64,000 bases of DNA from contig JBAIAC010000057.1 of NCBI GenBank assembly GCA_037349315.1, positions 1,984,001 through 2,048,000 on the forward strand, given 5' to 3'. Source of the stretch: Chelydra serpentina. Taxonomy: Eukaryota; Chordata; Testudines; Chelydridae. The notes beneath the pieces are model-generated. The model had not been told where the DNA came from and did no database searches. It was given only the letters and a program-made list of their open reading frames with translations. Positions 34,034-44,755 of this stretch are shown piece after piece. A program made the translations under genes and the position numbers. Each line of letters starts with the position of its first letter. Within the stretch, counting starts at the first letter, position 1.

Positions 34034-34460
34034 GGTTTTTAATAGAGCTGGTTGAAAAATTTCCAGTCGAATATTTTCCCTTGGAAAATGCCATTTCGTT
34101 GAAATCAAAACGTTTCACAAAACTTATTTGTGAAAAAAAAATATGAAGCCTTTCAATGATGTTAAAATGTTCAGTTTCAACATTATCAGAAAGAAACTTT
34201 TCAATGTTTTGGTTCTAATATTTTTTTATTTATTGTATTTGTTGTTTTAAAGCTAAAATTGAAACAAAACACATCAATTTCATCTAAACAAAACTTTTTG
34301 ATTGACCCAAAATGAAATTTTTCCAAAAATTTCATTTTGCTGGAAATTTTGGATTGTTTTGTTTTGCTTTCACTTCAATTGAAAATGAAAACAATTTTCA
34401 AAATGTCTGAATTTCCCCTGGAACAGAAATTCCAAGTTTCGACCAGCTCTGGTTTTTAAG
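34034..34460. mobile_element. AGAGCTGGT-type AT-rich TIR element, complete
   Basis: The insert 34044-34450 (407 bp) starts AGAGCTGGTTGAAAAATTTC and ends TTTCGACCAGCTCT, terminal inverted repeats. It is flanked by GGTTTTTAAT (34034-34043) and GGTTTTTAAG (34451-34460), a 10-bp TSD with one mismatch. The interior is extremely A/T-rich with GAAA/TTTC symmetry and has no coding potential. A 9-10 bp TSD is typical of Mutator-like elements, but the class is not proven. Fragments occur at 6317, 15415, 21420, 51815 and 56510. Confidence 0.88.
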
Positions 34461-34523
34461 CAATTCCAGGATGATCGTCGTGACCCAATCATGGCCCAGC
34501 TGAGGTGGAGGCGAAGAAGATGT

Positions 34524-34747
34524 CTTTAAGCCAGCGGTTTTCGACCTTTTTTCATTTGCAGACACCTCAAAAATCTGGAATGGAGGTGCAGACCCCTCTG
34601 GAAATCTTAGACCTAGTCTAAGGCCCCCAGGCTCCCAGATCCCTGGAGCACTGGTTGAAAACCACTGTTCTATGGGAATGACAACCTTTCGCGGACCCCT
34701 TAGACATAGTCTGCAGACCCCCCAAGCTGCGAACCGCTGCTTTAAGT
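34524..34747. mobile_element. hAT-type MITE with 8-bp TSD
   Basis: The insert 34532-34739 (208 bp) runs from CAGCGGTTTTCGACC to GCGAACCGCTG, the conserved hAT-like CAG-GGTT...AACC-CTG ends. It is flanked by CTTTAAGC (34524-34531) and CTTTAAGT (34740-34747), 7 of 8 identical. An internal TTGAAAACCACTG (around 34656-34668) looks like another right end, so it may be composite. Non-autonomous. Confidence 0.88.
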
Positions 34748-34759
34748 CACCCTTCTCCT

Positions 34760-35330
34760 TTCCTGACCCTAGGACTGACGGGGAGATGGTAACAATCACC
34801 TTTCAGGTTTCTAAGCTAAGCTATGGGGGGGTCAGGAAGGAATTTCTCCCTTAATCCTCACCCCCACTGAGAACTTCATTGCACACTTGTCCAGACACAT
34901 GATGGGTTTGTTTTCTGCTTTCCTTTGCGCTGGTCACTGTTGGGAGCAAGAAAACAGATGACATGGGCCAGTGATCTCAGCTGTTCTGGCAAAACCTTTG
35001 TTCCCCTGACATTCTGGGAGGAAAAAAATCACACTCTTATCTCTGTTTGTAGTGGAGTCATGACAACAACTGCAACACTATCATCCTCATCACCTTCAAA
35101 GTCCCACAGCCCTGGTCTGCTAGCTCCCCTGAGAGCTGAGAAAGAGCAGCGTTTGTGCGGTGTCTCTTACTTGTTGTCCATTACTTCTTGTGGCATTTGA
35201 TTTTGCACAGCCCTTCAGGACTGGCTCCTCGTAGGTTTCCAAGCAAAGTTCTTCCAAAGAAACATAGGAGTTTCTGGCTTTACCTCTGTCCCTTTGCTTC
35301 TTTTCTCTTGAAAACAACGATAAGGTATTG
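34760..35330. other. Unassigned non-coding sequence
   Basis: Nothing recognised except a short GGTCAGGAAGGAATTTCTCC match at 34830-34849 to the LINE tail type at 30190; too short to call. Confidence 0.35.
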
Positions 35331-35338
35331 ATCTGACT

Positions 35339-35433
35339 TGTTGAGACAATGAAGTCCCTTTAATTAGTTCATTAGTCCTGAATTAATGCTCAGTTAAATT
35401 CCGGTTAATTACAAGAGTTTATTATTTTTTTAA
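35339..35433 (+). other. Duplicated homeodomain-site block, copy B
   Basis: Carries GATAAGGTATTGATC, TTAATTAGTTCATTA and CGGTTAATTACAAGAGTTTA in the same order and orientation as 25874-25998, 9.4 kb upstream. The middle spacer is shorter. It is free of transposon ends. Flanks outside the block do not align by eye. Confidence 0.6.
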
Positions 35434-35439
35434 AGTTTA

Positions 35440-36620
35440 TAAGATGTGTGTTGAATTGAGAGTTGGAGGCGCTTACAATCTTGGGCCCAGGACAAGTGAA
35501 GACTTTTATGCATCAAACTGTCCTCAGTATTCTACGTGTGAGCAAGGATGATATAAGCATTATGGACACGTGTGGTCATCCTAACGTAGAGAGCAGAGTT
35601 CTGGTGTGACACGAGACAGGTGTGCATCTTAAAAGCAGTCTCACTATGGTAGCCTGTGTCATGTGGGTGGCAATATTTCCCTACACCCATTTGCAAATTT
35701 GATCCATGCTGAAATTTCATGTTTTTTCAGTGAAAATTGTGAAAACATCGGGGGGTTGAATTTCGTTGAGAATTTTTTGCATATAAAAGAGGCACCAAGT
35801 ACTAAAACCGAGACATCTGTTCACCCTGCAGTCAATGGAATATTTTCACTGTAACACCCGTACATTTCTTCAGTGGAACACGAACAGGACTTGAAGGCAA
35901 TCAACAGGTTGCAGCTCAAATTAGAAACCGTTTGCTGTCCAATACGTTGCTCGAAACTGTAACTGTAGTACCACACTGTCACCCCCTCATTTCTGCACAG
36001 AGATTGCAAATACCCTTTTGTACCCACTACCTCTTGTTCAGCAAGGTCCCCACGCTTTCTGCCATCTGCCCTCAGCAGCTCTTTTCCTGCCTTGAATCAT
36101 GACATAGCTGCTTGAACTCCATTACTTTTCAGCTGGATAGCCTGTAGCTGCAAGCCTTATCCTACCCCTGCTGTAATGCATTCTAAAAATTAATTTCACA
36201 TCCTGTGATACATTTTCTATTCACAGACCAAGGTAATCCACATGGGAGCGGAATCAGTAAATTGCAGGTGGCATTGTGTTGGTAAAAGTTTAATGATGAC
36301 TGTTAGCACTTTCCTGGCTTGACCTGAGGTGTAAATTATGGAGTAATAAACCAGCAGGTATACACTAATCAAACGGGTGATGGAGGGAATTTTTATCAAA
36401 GCTGATCCTCTGAATGAGAATCTGGTTCTTTACTTTCACACTTTATAAAGTTTCTGCTGGCTGCTGACAAGCTTGTCTTTCTTTAATGCTGGTAAAGATT
36501 CTGTTAATATATAGCCAAGACTGTAACACTTATTTAGACCTCCATTATTATTAATAAATAGTATTATTACAGCAAAACCCATAACCCTTGCCTCCAAGAA
36601 TCTGCAGGCCCATCCATACA
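35440..36620. other. Unassigned non-coding sequence
   Basis: A possible A/T-rich AGAGCTGGT-type fragment lies around 35700-35790 (CTGAAATTTCATGTTTTTTC) without termini. Nothing else was recognised. Confidence 0.35.
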
Positions 36621-36625
36621 CTATA

Positions 36626-36960
36626 GGAACATAAGAATTGCCAGACTGGATCAGATACGGAGTCCATCTAGTCTAGTACCCTTTCAACAGAGGCCAGTAC
36701 AAGCTGCTTTGAAGGAAGGTATAAAAAACCCTGCAGCTGTGGAATAACCTGCCCCCAGGGAAAGTTTCCTCCTGAACCCCAATAGTTAGAGAATGGTTAT
36801 GTGCTGAAGCAGGAGGTTTTAGATCCTGTCCAAAGCTCTTGGTTATTTTTTAATCCTTGCTATAGTAACTCTACATATCCTCATTGCCCACAGAAATGTC
36901 TAGCCCTTGTAAAAATCATGTTAATCTCTTGGCCTCAGCGATAATTTTTGGCAGTTACCT
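36626..36960 (-). mobile_element. L3/CR1-like LINE 3' end
   Basis: The + strand starts GGAACATAAGAATTGCCAGA, the complement of the end of the copy at 9396, then TCCATCTAGTCTAGTACCCT. Further in it carries GAACCCCAATAGTTAGAG-like and CTCTTGGCCTCAGCGAT-type blocks of the 3' region. The copy is old and non-coding. Confidence 0.75.
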
Positions 36961-37074
36961 ATGCCGGTGTAAGTATATTGCATTCTATAATTCCTTTCTG
37001 AATACTCTAGGGTGTCACTTATTGGTAGCAACCAATGGGACCTCTTGTGTTGCAAGGGCTCACCGGTGTGACTA

Positions 37075-37384
37075 CAGGTACGGCTACGCTGCAAAACAAA
37101 AAAACCCACAAGAGCGAGTCTCAGAGCTCAGGTCAGCTGACTTGGGCTCCCGGGGCTCATGCCATGGGTCTAAAAGCAGCAGTGTAGATGTTCCTGCTCG
37201 GGCTAGAACACAGGCTCTGAAACCCAGGGAGGAGGGATGGTCTCAGACCCTGGGTTCCAGCCTGAGCCGAAATGTCGACACTGCTATTTTTAGTCCCATA
37301 GCTCAAGCTCTGTGAGCCCGAGTCTGTTGGCCCTGGCTCTGAGATTCGCTGCCGTGGAGGTTTTTTTGCAGTATAGATGTACCC
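37075..37384. mobile_element. Non-autonomous TIR/fold-back element flanked by TA
   Basis: Left half: AGGTACGGCTACGCTGCAAA, then GAGCGAGTCTCAGAGCTCAG. Right half reads as its complement: CTCTGAGATTCGCTGCCGTG, TTTTTTGCAGTATAGATGTA. The element is thus a long imperfect palindrome of about 310 bp. TA flanks both ends (37073-37074, 37385-37386). It has the same GTCTACACT-type ends as 15013-15318. The 143-codon frame across it is a by-product. Confidence 0.82.
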
Positions 37385-37466
37385 TAAGGGTGCCACAATC
37401 CGGCTCACAGTAACTGGAGCCTTTTAATATTATCATGGGGTGAGTCACCAGATGGCGCAATCACAC

Positions 37467-37581
37467 ATAGTCATAGAATCATAGAATCTCAGGGTGGGAA
37501 GGGACCTCAGGAGGTTCTAGTCCAACCCCCTGCTCAAAGCAGGACCAATCCCCAACTAAATCATCCCAGCCAGGGCTTTGT
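37467..37581 (-). mobile_element. CR1 LINE 3' end
   Basis: The + strand begins CATAGTCATAGAATCATAGA and continues CCAACCCCCTGCTCAAAGCA, ending AGCCAGGGCTTTGTCA. This is the classic CR1 3' terminus with TCTATGA-type repeats, inverted. The part shared with the SINE at 5619-5800 ends before the AACTAAATCATCCCAGCCAG region, so this copy is LINE, not SINE. Confidence 0.92.
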
Positions 37582-38705
37582 CATGGGCTGAGATTTCTGA
37601 AAGCGGGATTTGTTTGCCTGTGTGCCATTTGTGACCAACTCTGTTCCAGGACTGGTGCACACCATGCAAATAAAACAAGTTGCACTAAATACCCAGACTC
37701 TGCATCACTGATTTCTCCCTAATGGGAAACCGGCCTGCAGGGCTCTGACACCAGCTACCGCTTGGCATCGGGGACACAATGTGTGTGCGTGTTTTGTTGT
37801 AACATTGTGATTGCTGTAGATGCTCCAGCTGGCAAACATGGCAACACATACCTACTACCAGTGGGACTGCAGTGTCACACCTTTATTCCTGCCTTGTTCG
37901 AAGCAGAACAAGTATCTATTAAAAGCGTATAATCTGAAGTGTCCACAAGCCAGTAAAATGGAGTGAAAACACATTATCTTCCTGGGCCCAGTTAAAATCA
38001 GGATTCAGCTCTTTAGTGACAGTTCTAGATAATTGTTTCAAAGGATCCAGAGGTAGAAAATACTTTAAAACAACTTTAGAATCAATAGCCATTTTAATTT
38101 GCAACTCACAGCCCCCGTACTGACAAATAACCCAGGAAGCTGGGTGAATAATACAGCTTCCATTATATTTCTGTACAATATTTATCTTATTTTGTGTTGT
38201 GTGCTGCCGAGCTAATTCAATTTTCCGCCGCCAGCCCATGCTTGTTCCCCTTTCCCTTGCAATATAGAACTTTAGGAAGAGACACTAAATCTTCCTGTGT
38301 GAGTGGCACTTTATCCCCCGCGTGTTATTGACATAAATAAATAAATAACAGTAACACTCTCTGGAAAACTAAAAAAAAACCTAACCAGGCTGTTTGTCAC
38401 TAGCGACGAATGACGAACGAACCAGGCCAGAGGGCAGCAGCTGGAATACCCCAAAGCACAGCGTGCTCCAGGCTTACCGGCTCGGGTTTTCAATGGAGCC
38501 GAGAGGCGCGAAGTGCCCAGTTCCCATTGATGTGGCATGGGATTTGGGCACCGAGCTCTCTTAGGAATTCCTGGCCAAAATGAGCTGGGGACAGATGTTC
38601 AACTGGGCCTCCGTGTGTCAGGCCCCTGCCTCCCACTGGCTTTAATGGGACTTGTGCTACAGGAGAGCCTAGGGGCCCCAGTCATGGAACAGGACCCCCT
38701 GGCGC
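37582..38705. other. Unassigned non-coding sequence
   Basis: No gene or named repeat recognised. An AAAT-type run lies near 38334-38348. Confidence 0.4.
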
Positions 38706-38713
38706 TCGGTGCT

Positions 38714-38815
38714 GTACGTTATTTATTAGGTATATCATGACAGTGCCTGGGAGCCCCAATGTGCTAGGCACTGTACAGACAAAATGATGGTCCCTTCCAT
38801 AAAGAACTTACCATG
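38714..38815 (-). mobile_element. MIR 3' half fragment
   Basis: Reads ATGTGCTAGGCACTGTACAG with GAGCCCCA upstream and GGTCCCTTCCATAAAGAACT downstream, the complement of the MIR 3' block. Confidence 0.7.
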
Positions 38816-38834
38816 GCGGGGGCGGCAGATATTC

Positions 38835-38965
38835 AAGGGTATTTAGGCACATAAAGATGCAGATAGGCAGCCAGTGGGATTTTCAGCAGCCCCTGCAGGG
38901 CAGGTGCCTAATCTGGCCATGGGGGCCTAAACTGACGTAGGCACTTTTGAAAATTCCACCCTTAG
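38835..38965. mobile_element. Palindromic fold-back element
   Basis: Left side GGGTATTTAGGCACATAAAG, right side CCTAAACTGACGTAGGCACT with TTTTGAAAATTCCACCCTTA. The two sides are decayed inverted complements. It belongs to the group centred on CCATTGAAATCAATGG-like palindromes. Confidence 0.65.
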
Positions 38966-39189
38966 TCTGGTATGTTTCCCCTGGTGCCTTTTTCTGGGCT
39001 TGGGGCTGGGAGAGGGAGACATTTCTGGTCGATAACAAGACAAGTTGTTTTTAAAGGAGGCAAAAGTTTCTTTGGGTGGCAAAGGACTAGTTGTTAAGCC
39101 CACTTCTGGCCTTATTTATGCTTCTGACAGATTTAAGTGTAGTACTTGGCCTCAGGTTTCAGGGGCAGATCCTGGCCTACGCAGGTTCA

Positions 39190-39435
39190 CAATTATTATT
39201 CATGATGATTATTATTAAATTTGTCTGACAGTAGCACCTTCGAGGCTCCATTGTTCCAAGATGCTGTTCAAGCACGTAGTGAGCAACAGCTCTTCTCCCA
39301 GAGAGCTTGCACTCTTAATAGACACAAAGGGTGGGAGGGGAAACATGCACAGTGAGGTTAAGGGACATGCCCAAGGTCTCACAGCAGCCCAGTGGCAGAG
39401 CTAGGAATAGAACTCAGGCACCCTCTTGTGCTCAT
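39190..39435 (-). mobile_element. MIR-type SINE with 3' part
   Basis: ATTATTATT-type words then GACAGTAGCACCTTCGAGGC represent the inverted 3' end; further right is GGTTAAGGGACATGCCCAAG, GTCTCACAGCAGCCCAGTGG and CAGAGCTAGGAATAGAACTC, the inverted core and head. Confidence 0.85.
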
Positions 39436-39754
39436 TTGTCAAGCTCTGGATGGAAGGATGGATGGATGGGGGAACCCAGGCCTGGGGTCCAGCTCAGGGC
39501 TCTTGTTGGGAACAGCCAGAGCCAGCCCTTCTCAGCCCCTTGCTAAGCTATTTCCTACCTCTCCTCTTCTCTGGGCTTCCCTGGCCCCTTGTCCTGCTCC
39601 TCCCGCTTTGGAGCGTTGGTTTGTCTGGTTCTCCCCAGTCGGCCTCTCCGGCAGCCACCCGGCTCTCTTGCCTTGCAGACCTTTTGCCCTCACAGCTGCT
39701 GCGGGGGGAGGGGGAACTGTGCAGGCCAAAGCAACGTGGGGTATATAGACCCCT

Positions 39755-39850
39755 GAAATTATGAATTATTATTATTATTATTATTAAACATTCCCATTGT
39801 GGTACACCTAGAGGCTGCTGCCAGGTTGGGGGCCCCACTGTGCTAAGCTC
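39755..39850 (-). mobile_element. MIR 3' end with ATT tail
   Basis: A run of seven ATT units (39765-39786) is followed by GGTACACCTAGAGGCTGCTG and GGGGCCCCACTGTGCTAAGC, the complement of the MIR 3' block. Confidence 0.75.
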
Positions 39851-40017
39851 ATCTCACCTAGAGATTCATGCCTGGCTTAAAATAACCGTATTTAAGCAAT
39901 AGCACAACATGACGTGTTACACAGAAAATGCCAGAGACTCATATAGGGCGAGCAGCGGGCTCTGAGAAGCCATGGGCACAAAGAGGGGAAGGATAGAGAG
40001 GCACAGAAACATATTTG

Positions 40018-40140
40018 TTTAGATTGGAAGATTTTGGGGGCAGAGACCGTCTGTTTATTCAGTGTTTGTACAGCACCGAGCACACTGGGGTCCTAGTCTC
40101 TGACTGGAGTTTACTGTACAAATAAATAACAATAATGGTG
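40018..40140 (+). mobile_element. MIR 3' half
   Basis: Contains TTTGTACAGCACCGAGCACA and CTGGGGTCCTAGTCTCTGAC, with an end GTACAAATAAATAACAATAA. Confidence 0.85.
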
Positions 40141-41300
40141 AATGGGGATAGATGGACTGATTAGATTATGATATCTTTTTCTCTATCACTCACAGAGAGA
40201 CATTTCTTACACTTCATGGTCTTTAATTCAACCTCCTGAGTTGCTGGTCTGGCTGTTTTGGGCCCTGTCTGCACCGCTTTTATTTCCCTGTTTTCTGTGC
40301 TGTGGCCTCCAGAGGTGGCAGACAAGTGCAGGAGCCCCTGATTCATGCATCAAGACAAAATGACAGTCAATGCAGCCTGGAGTGCCTGGCAAGGAAGGCA
40401 GCAATATTAAACTAGAGCCGCGGCAGGCAGCGAGGCAGCTGAGGAAAGCAGGAAATAGGAGACTATTGCAACTGAACAAGACTGGGAATTATTTGCGGCA
40501 AACTGACATGTTTAAGGTTCACATGTGAATTCCCAACTGGACAGTGCTAACAGCTTGAAAAAAGAAGGAAGGAAGGAAAGAAAGCAAGCAGGAAGAAATT
40601 GATTTAATGAGCACGCTTTCTTGGAAACCTTTCCCTCAAGTAATGTAGAGCAAGCTGACATTTCCACAAGCCTGCACAACAAATGTGACTCCTGGCTAAT
40701 GATGGTCCTGACTGTTTGTTCTCTCAGTGCGCTGCAAAGCAATTGACCCAAGGGGGAAATAATCCTGCTTAGAGTCTATTACTGCAATAATAACTGGACA
40801 TATTCGCGTGTCCTGTCTAAAGCCCCAATAAATGGCCTTTCCGTGTGGGCACAGGGATGGGTGTAGCCACGGTGTCGAACAGCCGGGCGGCAGCAGCAGA
40901 GCCAGGGCTGTGAGCTGTTGCACACAGTACCCTGTTAAGAGCCTCGGCCAGCGAATCGCTGTAGTTTGTAGATCTACGAGCCACAGGGAGCATTGCCATG
41001 GAGTGATGCTCTGCAACACAAAGGGGCACAGAGTTCCACCCAGTACCTATTGGCCGGGTGCAACGTTGGCCCTTCTTTTCAGTCCTTGGGAGCTGTCCCA
41101 TGAGGGACAGCCTTTAAATTTAGCCCCTTCCACTCTATCTAGGGTGGAACTCGCCCCTTTGTAGAGAGCGACACGCATTTTTTCAATATCTCCAAGACTC
41201 TCGCGGAACGGGCACACCATTTTCCACTCAGCCCTAGGAACGACCTCCTGCCTGATTGCCTCTGCCGGCACTGCCTCCAAGTGGCAGACTGGATGATCAA
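40141..41300. other. Unassigned sequence with a GGAA-rich tract
   Basis: A GGAA/GAAA-type purine tract lies at about 40557-40592. No other repeat or gene was recognised in this stretch. Confidence 0.4.
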
Positions 41301-41305
41301 ACATC

Positions 41306-41416
41306 CTCCAGAGCAGTGTCCCTCACCGACCGGTCCCTGAGATCTCCCTGGCCCAGTTTGGGGAGGCAACAAGCTGGTCCTTGCTATCAAAAAGATTGAG
41401 AACCGCTGCTCTAGAT
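41306..41416. mobile_element. Short hAT-type MITE
   Basis: The insert 41314-41408 (95 bp) ends TTGAGAACCGCTG; the left end CAGTGTCCCTCACCG is diverged. Flanks CTCCAGAG (41306-41313) and CTCTAGAT (41409-41416) agree in 6 of 8 bases. Its interior shows paired CCGGTCCCTGAGATC/AGCTGGTCC-like words. Confidence 0.72.
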
Positions 41417-42490
41417 TTTCATCTCCATGACTCCATGAAGTTGGAGAGATTTAATTCGGAGAGGTAAATTGTGCCCTGATTTATTTTGGAGTAAATCCAG
41501 ACTAGCCTACTTTGACCATATTGGAGCAATTCTGTATTTATAATAGGGTAACTGGCAGCAGAATTTGATTCCAAATGTTTAGCCTTCTCCCAAGAGCACT
41601 AAGCCTGACTTAATGAGGCGTTAAAACAAAACAGTCTGGTGAGCAGTACCTGTAATAAAGTTTGAAAACAAACATATTTTTGAATGTTGAAACAGTTCAC
41701 TTTTTTGATAAACAACTCTGCAAAAGGTGTTTTCTCCCAACGACTGTATTTCCTCACTCATTAGGTTCTGCTCCGATCATCCGAATGCCACGTTTTGTCA
41801 TAATTTAGCCACTGTTGTTGATAATGTTATATATGCTGTAGTTGCAAATGGAAGCTCAGCTTTGATTTTTATTATGCATTACCTTCCCTGACTCCCTTTT
41901 AGTGTACTATGGAGTAAATGACCTCCCAGATATTCAGGTTCAGATGTGGATGTGATGGTAAATTCAAGTCCTGAAATTTCTATCCAGTGGTTAAAAGGAA
42001 TAAAAAACCCACTTTCTTCTGCTCATATCTGAGCTCCTTTTAGCTGTCACAGCAGCATTATAGCTGGATTGTATTTTGTAAGATATAAGCAAGGTATTCA
42101 AACAATGTATGCAAGGCTCTCGTGTTGTAAAATAATAAAGCAGAGACCAAACAAAAAAAAACAACAATCAGACGATGCATTCTGCTTTTGTTACTATGAA
42201 TTTTACATGAACTTGACAGGTGATAGCTGGTATCAGATTTGTAGAGTAGAGCATTTAATTAAATATTCATCCTCTTTCCAGTATCTAACATCACCTTGAA
42301 TAAAAGTATTTGCCTCAGATTCCAGCTCGGAAAGGCGTCCTTATCAGAGAAGAATTGCTTCTTAATTGCAGAGTCTCACTGGTGAGAAGCTTGTTCCTGA
42401 TCTGTTATATGAAGAGTATTGATCTGCATCCAGAAATGGTTGCAATGAGACTGTGATTAGTTTTATCGCTATCTGATGCAGGGCATTAAC
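41417..42490. other. Unassigned AT-rich non-coding sequence
   Basis: AT-rich and repeat-poor. No gene recognised. The 76-codon + frame at 42069 has no domain. Confidence 0.4.
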
Positions 42491-42499
42491 AAGCATGTA

Positions 42500-43025
42500 C
42501 ATTATAATATGAGGACACAGAGAATTCACCTGTCCAATTCTGGGCACTGCACTTGAGGAAAAATGTGGACAAACTGGAGAGAGTCCCAACAAGAGCAACT
42601 AAAATGCTCGAAGGATTGGAAAACCTGACCTGGGAAGAAAGGTTCCAAAAACCAAGCATATTTAGTCTTGAAAAAAGGAGACTGAGAGGCCACCAGATAA
42701 CAGCCTTCGGTACGTGAGAGGCTGTTATAAAAAGGACAGTGATCAATTGTTCTCCATGTCCACTGAAGGTACAAGAAGAAGTAATGGGCTTAATCTGCAG
42801 CAAGGGAGATTCGAGTTAGATATTAGGAAAAACTTTCTAACTCTCAGGCTAGTTAAGTTCTGGAGCAGGCTTCCAATGGGGGTTGTGGAATCCCCCTCAC
42901 TGGGGGTTTGTAAGAACAGGTTGGACAAACACCTGTCAGATTTACGTGGGCCTGCCACAGTGCAGAGGATTGAGCTTGATGACTTCTTGAGCTCCCTTCC
43001 AGCCCTACTTTTCTATGATTCCTGG
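42500..43025 (+). mobile_element. CR1 LINE 3' end
   Basis: The translated + strand keeps FWALHLRKNVDKLERVPTRA-like and NLTWEERFQKPSIFSLEKRR-like segments, then GLNLQQGRFELDIRKNFLTL. The nucleotide end is CTTGATGACTTCTTGAGCTC ... TTTTCTATGATTC. It is a different, older CR1 subfamily from the copy at 31870. A deletion lies near 42706. Confidence 0.9.
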
Positions 43026-43029
43026 GGTT

Positions 43030-43550
43030 GAATACTAAGAGCTACAACACTGAGTCAACTCCGAGTGGCTGTTGCAATGATCGGTGCCGTCGTTGCATTG
43101 CCAATGGCACGCTCACTGCTACGTGAATCATTCTGAATACCCACGGTCAGACAAAGCAGGAACTTGGACCTGGCTTTCCCACTCAGTGCCCTACCACTGG
43201 GCTGTAGCATCGGTCTCTCTCTTGTCTTTGGCCCAATGAATATTTAATTATTTATCGAAAGTGGACCAGATCCAACAGAAGCGCTTGAGAGAGAGACCCA
43301 CCCCACAACAGCCTGGTGATTAAGGCTCACACCTGGGATGCAGGCTTACAAGTTCCTGCTCTTAATTAGGTAGACTGGGGACTGGAACCTGCCTCTCCCA
43401 CATCCCAGATAGACTTCAAGTGCCAGGCTCTGGGCTATTCTGCGGGGGGCTTCTCTGTCACTCTGGTTTTTCATGAAAAGCTTCCAAAGGTCTCGGTCTC
43501 ATCCTGACACGGGATGAGAAAATTGTTGAAATTGTGAAAAGTTTCACTGG
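43030..43550. other. Unassigned non-coding sequence
   Basis: Faint MIR-like words occur near 43160-43210, and A/T-rich words resembling the AGAGCTGGT element lie near 43465-43545. Neither has termini. Confidence 0.3.
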
Positions 43551-43559
43551 CCAGGAAAT

Positions 43560-43880
43560 GACTAGCCAGGACTCCTGGGTTCTTCTTCCTGACTTTCCCA
43601 CTGACTCGCTGTGTGAACGTGGGCAAGTCACTCGCCATTTCTGTGCCTCTGTGCCGTGCTTAACTTGTAATGAAAGAGGTGCCGGGGCTCAAGCAATGAT
43701 TTTACTTTCATAACTGATGTGGCAAGCCCAGAGGTGTCGGGACTATGAACTGCCAAGTCTAGCGGTGCCGGGGCTTGGCCCTGGCACAAATTAAGCACTG
43801 CCTCTGTGTACCAATATGTAAAAAAGGCATAATATGATTAACGTACCTTAGATGCTATTAGGAGGTTTCATTCATTAGTG
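43560..43880 (+). mobile_element. MIR-type SINE split by a hAT insertion
   Basis: Left piece 43560-43653: AGCCAGGACTCCTGGGTTCT, GACTCGCTGTGTGAACGTGG, CAAGTCACTCGCCATTTCTG. Right piece 43801-43880: CCTCTGTGTACCAATATGTA and AAAAAAGGCATAATATGATT. Joined over one CCTCTGTG they form a normal MIR, so the intervening 147 bases were inserted later. Confidence 0.9.
43646..43808. mobile_element. hAT-type MITE (short form) with perfect 8-bp TSD
   Basis: The insert 43654-43800 (147 bp) starts CCGTGCTTAACTTGT and ends ACAAATTAAGCACTG, terminal inverted repeats with two mismatches. CCTCTGTG flanks both sides (43646-43653, 43801-43808). The interior has two related blocks of about 31 bases (AGAGGTGTCGGGACTATGAA and AGCGGTGCCGGGGCTTGG). 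It is the same family as the 62267-63124 element, in unexpanded form. Confidence 0.93.
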
Positions 43881-44750
43881 GGCCTGATTCCATTGTTTCC
43901 TACCACGGTAATTTTATATGGCACAATGTTTGTAAATTGTTCTAACTTCCTGGGATAAAAATCATTACAGAAGAGCAAAGTTTTATTCTTACACAGGATC
44001 AAATTTTATCCTGTTCATCTACTGTAGAAACAGAAAACTTTTACTTCATTAAACTCAAGCAATCTGTCTTTACAAAACAACTACTCAATTACTAACATTA
44101 TGTATTGAATACGTTGACTTCTCTATTGAAGTGGACATGGTGCCAACCAAATCGGATAATTCAGCCACAAAATCAATGGCACCACATTTACTCAATCAAA
44201 TACATTGCTTAGTAAATTATGACCACGTGAAATTAAATAGACGAATGTACTAGTTGCACACTGGCATCAGGCTTCAGAACTTTGGCACATGCAAGTTAAA
44301 AATAAGCAAATCGATAGGTGAGAGAGAATGTATTTGACATCAGTCACTGCTTTTAATACATTAATTTCTTCACCAGATAAATCAACTATTGATCATGCTT
44401 CAACTTTCTGAGAGCTGGAACAAGAGAACACAGTGCGCTCTCCCTGTCAGAAATCTACAGGGGCCTACAGAGTTGGCATTCTGCCTTGGTTGGTGACAAA
44501 AGGACACTCTGACCTGGAGCTGGATGGACGGGAAGGCCTCAGATGCCATTGGAAGAAAGACTTCATCCCCAGACTTGTTCCTGAAGTTATCATGGGTTGG
44601 ATGAAGAATGATTGCTCCACGGGATTGCTATGTGCAGCTTACTTTGAAAAGCTGCTGCCACTCACTCTGCTGAGGATGTTTGTAAATGAGACCAAAGCTT
44701 GGTCTAAAACAGGCGCATTTTTACCATGGGATAACGAAAGCGTGTTGGCT
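43881..44750. other. Unassigned AT-rich non-coding sequence
   Basis: No repeat or exon recognised. A 109-codon frame at 44433-44762 overlaps the next element and has no domain. Confidence 0.4.
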
Positions 44751-44755
44751 ATCCT

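Noticed and set aside
34830..34849. Short match to the LINE 3' region at 30190
   Set aside because: Only about 20 bases; too short to support a separate element.
36884..37315. 143-codon plus-strand frame
   Set aside because: It spans the end of a LINE fragment and the fold-back TIR element, so it is composite repeat sequence.
43160..43210. Possible MIR fragment
   Set aside because: Only a few MIR-like words with no continuous order.
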